From positions 1 to 21,488 of IMG/VR virus record IMGVR_UViG_3300006790_000135: a DNA stretch of 21,488 nucleotides; one strand, given 5' to 3'. The notes below the pieces were generated by a model. The model made no database searches. It saw nothing but the letters and a program-made list of their open reading frames with translations, and had not been told where the DNA came from. Positions 1 through 6,244 of the stretch are shown here, piece by piece (position 1 is the first letter of the stretch; each line of letters begins with the position of its first letter). The DNA is from a virus. Made by a program: the position numbers and the translations under genes.

Positions 1-24
1 GCTGGAACAGGTGTAAGCGCATAA
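1..24 (+). CDS. C-terminal end of an upstream gene (partial)
   Basis: The window opens inside a reading frame that ends AGTGVSA-stop at 22-24. It is followed at once by a strong intrinsic terminator and then by neck and tail genes. In tailed phages this is the usual place for the major capsid protein, so that identity is likely, but only seven residues are visible and position is the sole argument. A second frame stays open through the terminator hairpin to about 62 and is less plausible. Confidence 0.5.
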   Translation, partial: AGTGVSA

Positions 25-35
25 TACAAATAATT

Positions 36-63
36 AAAGTGCTCCTCCGGGAGCACTTTTAAT
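36..63 (+). terminator. Intrinsic terminator with UNCG-type tetraloop
   Basis: A perfect 10-bp inverted repeat, AAAGTGCTCC at 36-45 and GGAGCACTTT at 50-59, encloses the loop TCCG and runs into a T tract at 57-60. The loop closed by C-G is c(UCCG)g, a member of the stable UNCG tetraloop class. The position directly after a stop codon and before the next ribosome site fits partial termination after a highly expressed capsid gene, with some read-through into the neck genes. Confidence 0.9.
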
Positions 64-75
64 ACGGAGAAACAA

Positions 76-399
76 ATGGGATTTAAAAATGATATACAGG
101 CTACTAGATCTGATGCCGCTGCAGGTGCGTCTGCAATTATAACTCCACCAGTAAGGTTAAGAGGTATAATTATTGCGTCTGATGGTGGAGGTGCAGGTGT
201 TCTAGAACTTACAACAACATCAAATTCAGGAACAACTTTATTTCTTGCAGATGTTCCAACAGGTGATGTAATTAACTTTAATTTTCCTGAAGACGGAATT
301 TTATTTCCAAAAGGAATTTTTTGTAAAACTAAAACAAATATAGCTGCATATACTTTATTGACAGACAAATATTCTGGTCCGAATTTAACAGCGGGATAG
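76..399 (+). CDS. Small beta-rich virion protein
   Basis: A 107-residue protein with a GGAG ribosome site at 66-69. It has no signal peptide or membrane segment. The body (about residues 24-100) alternates short hydrophobic strands with Gly, Thr and Asn turns, which suggests a beta-sandwich. The pattern of a strand, Gly-rich turn, further strands and a late FPKGIF strand resembles two other small proteins in this window (5330-5722 and 17842-18180). Its place between the probable capsid gene and the neck genes suggests a head decoration or minor head protein. No specific family is recognised; the virion role is inferred from context. Confidence 0.6.
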   Translation: MGFKNDIQATRSDAAAGASAIITPPVRLRGIIIASDGGGAGVLELTTTSNSGTTLFLADVPTGDVINFNFPEDGILFPKGIFCKTKTNIAAYTLLTDKYSGPNLTAG

Positions 400-404
400 G
401 AGGT
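398..404 (+). promoter_or_regulatory. Strong ribosome site fixing a GTG start
   Basis: AGGAGGT overlaps the TAG stop of the preceding gene and lies 4 nt before GTG at 409. No ATG with a comparable site is nearby, so it decides the GTG start of the neck protein and couples its translation to the upstream gene. Confidence 0.8.
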
Positions 405-408
405 CTAA

Positions 409-1350
409 GTGGCTAACGTAACCTCGGGTTCTTATGTTTTTGATAAGAATCTTGGAATAGATGAAATAATTGAAGATGCATACGAACGTATTGGGATGCA
501 GGGGGTTTCTGGTTATCAACTTAAAACTGCGAAACGATCTTTAAATATTTTATTTTCTGAATGGGGAAATAGAGGATTACAGTTTTGGGAAGTAAAAAAT
601 CAAAACGTTAAATTAATTGACGGTCAAGCTGTATATACCTTTTTTAGATCCCCATCAGATGGATTATCTGATGGTATTGCAACCACTCTTTCTGCAGGAA
701 TAAACGCTACTGTTACAACTATTGGTGTTGCTTCTGTAACAGGCATGCCAACAAGCGGAATTATTACAATTAATAGTGAACAAATTTCATACACAGGAAT
801 CTCTAGTTTAAATTTAACTGGGTGTACAAGAGGCATTAACGGAAGCACAGCTGCTATTCATGCAATAAACGATGTTGTAACTCAGTTTCCAAATGGAATG
901 ACTGATATACAAGAAGCAAACTATAGAGTTGCATCAACAAGTGTCGATACTCCTATGACAAAAATTAGTAGATCTCAGTATCAAGGGTTTTCAAATAAAA
1001 CGGATAAAGGCTTACCTTCACAATATTGGGTTCAAAGATTTATAGATAAAGTTACAATGACTTTATATTTAACACCAGGTAGTTCACAAGCTGGTAATTT
1101 TATAAATTTTTATTACACAAAAAGAATTGATGATGTAGGTGCATACACAAATGCAAGTGATGTGCCGTATAGATTTGTGCCGTGTATGATTGCTGGATTG
1201 GCTTACTACCTTGCAATAAAATATGCACCACAAAGAGTTCAGGAATTAAAATTATTATATGAAGATGAGTTATTAAGAGCAGAGGATGAAGATGGTTCTT
1301 CTAATTCTACATACATATCTCCTAAAATATATTATCCTGGAGTTAGTTAA
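409..1350 (+). CDS. P22 gp4-like neck (head-to-tail connector) protein with inserted module
   Basis: A 313-residue protein. Residues 17-60 (IDEIIEDAYERIG, then a YQLKTAKRSLN helix and SEWGNRGLQFW) match the helical N-terminus I know from P22 tail accessory factor gp4-like proteins of marine podoviruses, which sit under the portal. The expected VDGQxxYT strand follows at 70-78. The core resumes at 161 with PNGMTDIQEA, then the ISRSQY and LPSQYWVQRF segments (187-212) and a C-terminal helix. Between the two halves, residues about 92-158 form an extra domain ending in LTGCTRGINGS that recurs in two other virion proteins here. GTG start is supported by AGGAGGT. The acidic C-terminal tail (289-296) is followed by PKIYYPG. 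The family call is from motif recognition, not a search. Confidence 0.75.
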   Translation: MANVTSGSYVFDKNLGIDEIIEDAYERIGMQGVSGYQLKTAKRSLNILFSEWGNRGLQFWEVKNQNVKLIDGQAVYTFFRSPSDGLSDGIATTLSAGINATVTTIGVASVTGMPTSGIITINSEQISYTGISSLNLTGCTRGINGSTAAIHAINDVVTQFPNGMTDIQEANYRVASTSVDTPMTKISRSQYQGFSNKTDKGLPSQYWVQRFIDKVTMTLYLTPGSSQAGNFINFYYTKRIDDVGAYTNASDVPYRFVPCMIAGLAYYLAIKYAPQRVQELKLLYEDELLRAEDEDGSSNSTYISPKIYYPGVS

Positions 1351-2147
1351 TGACTGTTTTTTCGCAAGGTAAATATGCATTAGCAATTTCGGACAGATCA
1401 GGAATGGCTTTTCCATACAATGAAATGGTAAGAGAATGGAATGGTGCTCTTGTACACATTTCAGAATATGAACCTAAACAACCACAGTTAGAGCCAAAGC
1501 CGACTATGGCAGACCCACAAGCTTTACAACGAGCTAGACCTGCGAGAACAGAATTTCCAACAGAAGATTTTTTACCTGAAAACCCTATTGTAACTGCATC
1601 TAATACTACTTTAAAAATTAATTTTCCAAATGGAGAACTGCAAGTTGATGATCATGTTCGTTTGCGTAATATTAAACAACCCGTTGGTGGAGTTGCAATT
1701 TCAACATTACAATTATCAACAACTTTAAATGGAGCAATAACAGATTCAGCAACAACAATTGATCTTACCGATGGATCAGAGTTTCCAACATCGGGTTTTA
1801 TTGTAATAGAAAAAGTAAATAGTACAACAGGGATTTATGAAAACGAAGTTATTAAATATACTGGAAGAACATCAAATCAGTTAACAGGATGCACTAGAGG
1901 AACTAGCGCACCATATAGAGGTGTGTCTCCTGAGTCCACAGTTGCAAGTTCACATAGTAATTTAGCTAAAGTTTTTGGTTCTTATAAAGTTATATCACTA
2001 AACACGACTCAAATTAGAGGAACAGGGCAGCCTGAATTTTCTACACAATTTGATGGTATAAATGTTACTTTGGTTAATGCTGCATCAAGCACAGAGACAG
2101 GAGGCGGTTTACAGTGTACAATTGGACCCGTTAATGATAGGAGTTAA
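1350..2147 (+). CDS. Virion structural protein of neck cluster, unassigned
   Basis: A 265-residue protein starting at a TAATG junction with the gp4-like gene, with GGAG a few bases upstream. The N-terminus (residues 9-50) contains DRSGMAFPYNEMVREWNGALV and an EPKQPQLEPKP stretch, a combination I associate with conserved proteins of unknown role in marine phages. Residues 122-207 carry the TTIxL...FPTSGxIxI...LTGCTRG module also present in the gp4-like protein and the tail hub protein. The C-terminal part is beta-rich (GINVTLVNAAS). Position between neck protein and adaptor suggests a head-tail joining or tail-knob component; that is inference. Confidence 0.65.
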   Translation: MTVFSQGKYALAISDRSGMAFPYNEMVREWNGALVHISEYEPKQPQLEPKPTMADPQALQRARPARTEFPTEDFLPENPIVTASNTTLKINFPNGELQVDDHVRLRNIKQPVGGVAISTLQLSTTLNGAITDSATTIDLTDGSEFPTSGFIVIEKVNSTTGIYENEVIKYTGRTSNQLTGCTRGTSAPYRGVSPESTVASSHSNLAKVFGSYKVISLNTTQIRGTGQPEFSTQFDGINVTLVNAASSTETGGGLQCTIGPVNDRS

Positions 2148-2149
2148 TT

Positions 2150-2917
2150 ATGGCTGGAACAACATATGCAAATTTAACAGATGATATTAGAAATTACACA
2201 GAAGTAAGTTCTGATGTATTTACACAGGCCGTTATAAATAGGTTTATTGAAGATGCTGAATTTAGAATATATCAAGAGCTACCTATGGACTCTAATAGAT
2301 ATGTCTCAGAAGGAACTTTAGCCACTAACGATAACACTTTAAATGTCCCTGGTAAAGGAACCAAAGGATCGACGGGAGCTTTATTTATTAGAGGAATAGA
2401 GGTATTTGATTCTACGGCAAATACCGAAGGCAATGGAACTTGGTTAGAGAAAAAAGATCAAACGTATCTATCAGAATACGTAGATAGAAAATTTGGTCCC
2501 TCTGGAACCATACAAAAACCAACAGACACCACTAATTCTGTAACAGGATTTCCCAAATATTATGCAATGTTTGGGGGTGCTACTGGAGATTCTAGCACAA
2601 CATCTGGAGGTATATACTTAGCACCTACCCCTGATGCAGCATATATGTTTAGAATATATTATAATATGATTCCATTGGGATTATCTAGTTCAACGACTTC
2701 AACATACCTAAGTAAATACTTTCCAAACGGACTTCTGTATGCTTGTCTAGTTGAAGCCTATGGATTCTTAAAAGGCCCATTAGATATGTTGACATTATAT
2801 GAAAATAAATATAAAAATGCTATACAACAGTTTGCAGGAATGCAACTAGGAAGACGAAGACGAGACGATTATACTGACGGAACAGTTAGAATACCAGTCA
2901 AGTCCCCGTCTCCGTAA
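2150..2917 (+). CDS. Phage adaptor protein (SU10-adaptor type)
   Basis: A 255-residue protein with an AGGAG site just before the ATG. The N-terminal region (residues 5-45: YANLTDDIRNYTE, then AVINRFIEDAEFRIYQEL) matches the helical start of adaptor proteins like that of phage SU10, which link the portal to the tail. The middle is beta-rich with GGIYLAPTPDAAYMFRIYYN at about 161-180, and a late helical part has FPNGLLYACLVEAYGFL. The C-terminus has an unusual basic run RRRR at about 235-238 followed by an extended Pro/Ser tail. Its neighbours, a gp4-like neck protein upstream and fibres downstream, agree with an adaptor role. Confidence 0.7.
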   Translation: MAGTTYANLTDDIRNYTEVSSDVFTQAVINRFIEDAEFRIYQELPMDSNRYVSEGTLATNDNTLNVPGKGTKGSTGALFIRGIEVFDSTANTEGNGTWLEKKDQTYLSEYVDRKFGPSGTIQKPTDTTNSVTGFPKYYAMFGGATGDSSTTSGGIYLAPTPDAAYMFRIYYNMIPLGLSSSTTSTYLSKYFPNGLLYACLVEAYGFLKGPLDMLTLYENKYKNAIQQFAGMQLGRRRRDDYTDGTVRIPVKSPSP

Positions 2918-2934
2918 ATTGAGGAGAAAAAATT

Positions 2935-3372
2935 ATGGCAATATCATCAGCGGTTTGTAACAGCTTTAAACAAGAGATCCTGGTTGGTACTCACAACTTT
3001 ACTGCATCTTCTGGAAATACTTTTAAAATTGCATTGTATACAAGTTCAGCATCTTTAGGTGCGAGCACAACAGCTTATAGTTCATCAAATGAAATTTCAA
3101 ACACATCAGGTTCAGCTTATTCAGCTGGAGGAAAAGCTTTAACAAGTGTTACACCTGTACTAGATGGATCAACTGCAGTTTGTGATTTTGCAGATATTTC
3201 TTGGTCAACAGCTTCTTTTACAGCAAACGGATGTTTAATATATAACGATACTCAATCTGACAAAGCAGTATGTGTTGTAGCGTTTGGTGGAGATAAAACT
3301 GTATCTAGCGGAACATTCACAATTCAATTCCCTGCAGCAGCAGCGTCAACAGCTATCGTGAGAATAGCATAA
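2935..3372 (+). CDS. Small beta-rich virion or tail appendage protein
   Basis: A 145-residue protein with a GAGGAG site before the ATG. After an N-terminal helix-like segment ending in HNF (residues 1-22) it has FKIALYTSSASLGASTTAYS at about 30-49, then SAYSAGGKALT, FADISWSTASFTANGCLIYN and a C-terminal IVRIA. This order is typical of a conserved phage protein family I know from many marine and soil phages without a firm function. It is Ser/Thr/Ala-rich with no transmembrane segment. It starts a run of fibre-type genes, so a tail or fibre-attachment role is likely. Confidence 0.65.
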   Translation: MAISSAVCNSFKQEILVGTHNFTASSGNTFKIALYTSSASLGASTTAYSSSNEISNTSGSAYSAGGKALTSVTPVLDGSTAVCDFADISWSTASFTANGCLIYNDTQSDKAVCVVAFGGDKTVSSGTFTIQFPAAAASTAIVRIA

Positions 3373-3385
3373 GGAGAAAATCCTT

Positions 3386-4513
3386 ATGGCTGACAAAACA
3401 TTCGTTGTCACCGTTGCCTACGCAGATGGCGGTAATAAATATTTTATAGATGGAGTTCAACAAGACACCGTAATGATCGGTGCTGGTCTTACTTATAAGT
3501 TTGATCAATCAGATGGAACTAACGGAACTCACCCATTAAGATTTTCTACAACAAGCGATGGAACACACGGAGGAGGAAGTGAATATACAACCGGCGTAAC
3601 AGCTGTTGGAACTCCTGGATCATCTGGAGCTTACACAGAAATTTCAGTTCAAAATGGTGCACCTTCAACATTATATTATTATTGTACAAACCATGGCGGT
3701 ATGGGTGGTCAAGCAAATACAGATGGTTGGGGCAGATCACACTATGGACAAATGGATTGGGGCGACTCTAACGTTGTACAAGATGGTTGGGGTAGAAACA
3801 CTTGGAACGATGGAGGTTGGGGTATTGTTGGCACCGTATTACTAGAAGGTCAAGGAGCCACTGTTTCTCTTGGAGATATAACCGTAGAACAAAGACCTGG
3901 TTGGGGTACACTAGACTGGGGTGAAAACGGTTGGGGTACTGTTGAGTCAGCAGTATTTAATTTAACTGCTCCTAGTGCAATGACTTCTAGCGTAGGAGCT
4001 ATAACTCCTGCAGACGTAGTTGGATTAACAGGTCAAGGTGCAACATCTAATGTTGGTGCACCAACAATTATTTTATCACCAACAGTTTCGTTAACTGGAC
4101 AAGCTGCAACTTCTGCAGTTGGAAGTCCTTCTCCAATAGATGGAGAAATTGTTGGATTAACGGGTCAAGTTGCAACGTCCGCAGTTGGTGGAATAGTTCC
4201 AGATGGTTTATCTTTAGGAATAACAGGTGTAGGCGCAACTACCGGTGTGGGATCAATTACTATTGATGCAATAGATTTAATAAATATTACTGGTGTTGGA
4301 GCAACTTCTGCTGTAGGATCTTTAACAATAGAAATGGCCTATGAATTAACGGGCCAATCAGCAACTTCTGCTGTTGGAACAATAGTTCCTGCAGATGTTG
4401 TAGGACTAACTGGTGTAGAAGCTACAACAGCAGTTGGAAATGTATCTCCGTTAGGATATAAAGATATTGACATAACTGGAAATACAACTTATACAGACGT
4501 AAACGTGGCTTAA
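3386..4513 (+). CDS. Tail fibre-type protein with cupredoxin-like head, Trp-Gly ladder and repeats
   Basis: A 375-residue protein with AAGGAG before the ATG. Residues 1-110 look like a cupredoxin fold: strands around FVVTVAYADGG and YKFDQSDG, then HPLRF with His49, and YYYCTNHGGMGG near the end, giving Cys100-x2-His103-x2-Met106. With His49 this is a complete type-1 copper ligand set. Residues 111-184 hold regularly spaced Trp-Gly pairs (W115, 125, 135, 145, then 173, 178, 183). Residues 152-353 contain nine copies of a repeat like LTGQxATSAVGxI spaced about 20-22 residues, apart from one longer first step. This architecture of a globular head plus repetitive shaft suits a virion appendage. 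Copper binding is a prediction; many viral cupredoxin-like domains may be structural only. Confidence 0.7.
   Translation: MADKTFVVTVAYADGGNKYFIDGVQQDTVMIGAGLTYKFDQSDGTNGTHPLRFSTTSDGTHGGGSEYTTGVTAVGTPGSSGAYTEISVQNGAPSTLYYYCTNHGGMGGQANTDGWGRSHYGQMDWGDSNVVQDGWGRNTWNDGGWGIVGTVLLEGQGATVSLGDITVEQRPGWGTLDWGENGWGTVESAVFNLTAPSAMTSSVGAITPADVVGLTGQGATSNVGAPTIILSPTVSLTGQAATSAVGSPSPIDGEIVGLTGQVATSAVGGIVPDGLSLGITGVGATTGVGSITIDAIDLINITGVGATSAVGSLTIEMAYELTGQSATSAVGTIVPADVVGLTGVEATTAVGNVSPLGYKDIDITGNTTYTDVNVA
3839..4444 (+). repeat. In-frame degenerate tandem repeat, nine units
   Basis: Nine units of about 63 nt encode variants of LTGQGATSAVGSI, starting at residues 152, 193, 214, 236, 258, 279, 301, 321 and 341 of the fibre-type protein. 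The first two are the most diverged. Codon differences between copies show that the protein pattern rather than the DNA is conserved, so the array is old or under selection as a shaft. Confidence 0.8.
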
Positions 4514-4525
4514 GGAGAAAATATT

Positions 4526-5317
4526 ATGGCTTCATCTTACACACCTCTAGGTGTTGAACTAATGGCAACCGGTGAAAATGCCGGTACATGGGGAACAAAA
4601 ACTAATAATAACTTAACTTTATTTGAACAATTAATCGGTGGATATAAAGTTCAAACTTTAAATGCTGCCGGAACTGGCGCTAACACTACAGCTTTAACAG
4701 TGACTGATGGTGGAACAACAGGAAGTGCTCAAAACAGAGTATTAATTTTAGGTGCAGAATCTGCTCAAGCTATTACAGGTAACAAAATCGTAACAATTCC
4801 TTTAGACGTAACAGGTTTATTTTTTGTAAAAAACAGCACGAGTGGTGCTTACACAGTTCAGTTTAAATATGCATCTGGTTCAGGTGACACTGTAACTTTT
4901 GGAACAACTGATAAAGGTTGGAAAGTTCTTTCTGCAACAGGTAATGATGGATCTAATCCAGATATTGAAGAAGTAGAAGTAGGTGTAGATAATCCAGCAG
5001 GATCAGACACACAAGTTCAATTTAATAATTCAGGCTCTTTTGGAGCTTCAGCTAATTTAACATGGGACGATGCAAACCTTACAATTGCAGCAGAAGGTGA
5101 CTTAAGATTAGGTGATAATACAGGTGGAGAATATGTAGGAATAGACGCCCCTGCAACAGTTTCATCATCTTACACTATAACACTTCCGGCAGCTGTAGGT
5201 TCAGCTTCTCAAGCTTTAGTAACGTCAGATGGCTCTGGAAATACACAGTGGACATCGACTTCAACATTTGGTATATCAACAGGAAAAGCTATTGCAATGG
5301 CAATCGTTTTCGGTTAA
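4526..5317 (+). CDS. Tail fibre protein
   Basis: A 263-residue protein with AAGGAG before the ATG. The N-terminus SSYTPLGVELMATGENAG followed by TWGTKTNNNLTLFEQ (residues 3-35) is a recognisable start of tail fibre proteins in marine podoviruses and cyanophages. Residues 155-220 contain SDTQVQFNNSGSFGASANLTWD, a repeat-like segment common in phage fibres of the VQFNDSG type, and a C-terminal segment ALVTSDGSGNTQW. It ends in GKAIAMAIVFG, a hydrophobic strand frequent at the C-terminus of this family. Receptor binding or fibre trimerisation is inferred from family resemblance. Confidence 0.75.
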   Translation: MASSYTPLGVELMATGENAGTWGTKTNNNLTLFEQLIGGYKVQTLNAAGTGANTTALTVTDGGTTGSAQNRVLILGAESAQAITGNKIVTIPLDVTGLFFVKNSTSGAYTVQFKYASGSGDTVTFGTTDKGWKVLSATGNDGSNPDIEEVEVGVDNPAGSDTQVQFNNSGSFGASANLTWDDANLTIAAEGDLRLGDNTGGEYVGIDAPATVSSSYTITLPAAVGSASQALVTSDGSGNTQWTSTSTFGISTGKAIAMAIVFG

Positions 5318-5329
5318 AAGGAGTTAATT

Positions 5330-5722
5330 ATGGCAAACCCAAATATAGTTTCAGTAACAAGTATTCTAGGCGGAAACGCTGGTTTTAATTTATCTGCTAC
5401 AGCAACAGACACTTTAATGACTGTTGATGCAGACAAATTAGTAAAAGTAAACAGAATTACAGTCGCAAACGTTGACGGAACAAATGATGCAACTTTTGAT
5501 TTATTTATTGATGGATTAGGAAGTGGCGCATCTGGAGTTACAACTACTGGTGCAGACTCTACAGTTTATTTAGCAAAAACTGTTAATGTTCCAGCAGACT
5601 CAACGCTTGTTGTTGTAGACTCACCAATATATATGATGGAAGGCGATATTCTAAAAGGTGGAGCAAGTGCTGCTTCTGATTTAGATTTATTCGTCTCTTA
5701 TGAAGTAATAGATGATGCATAG
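5330..5722 (+). CDS. Small beta-rich virion protein
   Basis: A 130-residue protein with AAAAGGAG before the ATG. The sequence KVNRITVANVDGTNDATFDLFI (about residues 38-59), a middle YLAKTVNVPADSTLVVV, then MEGDILKGGA and LFVSYEVI describe an all-beta fold of the kind found in small phage decoration or appendage subunits. The same order of elements is seen in the 112-residue product at 17842-18180. It has no Cys or membrane segment. It lies between a tail fibre gene and an appendage gene, so it is probably a virion component; its exact place is unknown. Confidence 0.6.
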   Translation: MANPNIVSVTSILGGNAGFNLSATATDTLMTVDADKLVKVNRITVANVDGTNDATFDLFIDGLGSGASGVTTTGADSTVYLAKTVNVPADSTLVVVDSPIYMMEGDILKGGASAASDLDLFVSYEVIDDA

Positions 5723-5737
5723 GAGGATTAAAGTACT

Positions 5738-6241
5738 ATGGCACACTTTGCTGAACTAGAATTAAAACAAGATCCAACAGGTTTCACTACTGAAGACAAA
5801 TACATTGTCAAAAGAGTTGTAGTTATTGGGAACGATGTACCTGCAGCCAATGGTACATTGGAACAACATGACATGCACCCGGATGGAGAGTTTCATTGTA
5901 AAAAACTTTTTAATGGTGGTATTTGGAAACAAACATCTTACAATGGAAATTTTAGAAGTAAGTACGCTGCTAAAGGTAGTGTTTATGATCCTGTTAACGA
6001 TGTATTTTATGGACAACAACCACACGCTTCTTGGACACTAAATACAGAAACTTGGAGATGGGATCCTCCTGTTGCAGCTCCTACAATGGAACAATCTCAA
6101 TATACTCATTCAGATGGAAATCCAGGTACTTACAGATTAGAATGGAGTGAAGCAAATCAACAATGGATTGGCTTTGGAGAAGAAAATGCTCAATTCGAAT
6201 GGGATCCAGATACATCTTCTTGGAATGCTACGGGAGGATAA
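5738..6241 (+). CDS. MAHFAEL-type virion protein
   Basis: A 167-residue protein with AGGAGG before the ATG. The start MAHFAELE, the VKRVVVIGNDVP strand, then CKKLFNGGIWKQTSYNGNFR (about residues 54-73), a YDPVNDVF segment and SWTLNTETWRWDPPVAAP (98-115) form a pattern I know from conserved structural proteins of cyanophages and other marine phages. The C-terminal part repeats W-x2-x-N-x-W-like motifs (LEWSEANQQWIGFG, FEWDPDTSSWN), which give repeating Trp-containing hairpins. Precise function is unknown; a tail or appendage role is likely from the neighbours. Confidence 0.7.
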   Translation: MAHFAELELKQDPTGFTTEDKYIVKRVVVIGNDVPAANGTLEQHDMHPDGEFHCKKLFNGGIWKQTSYNGNFRSKYAAKGSVYDPVNDVFYGQQPHASWTLNTETWRWDPPVAAPTMEQSQYTHSDGNPGTYRLEWSEANQQWIGFGEENAQFEWDPDTSSWNATGG

Positions 6242-6244
6242 CCC

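Noticed and set aside
624-848. Minus-strand open frames here and elsewhere (such as 15015-15278, 16114-16431, 19380-19616)
   Set aside because: All lie opposite convincing plus-strand genes, with no recognisable domain or ribosome site and compositions expected of antisense shadows.
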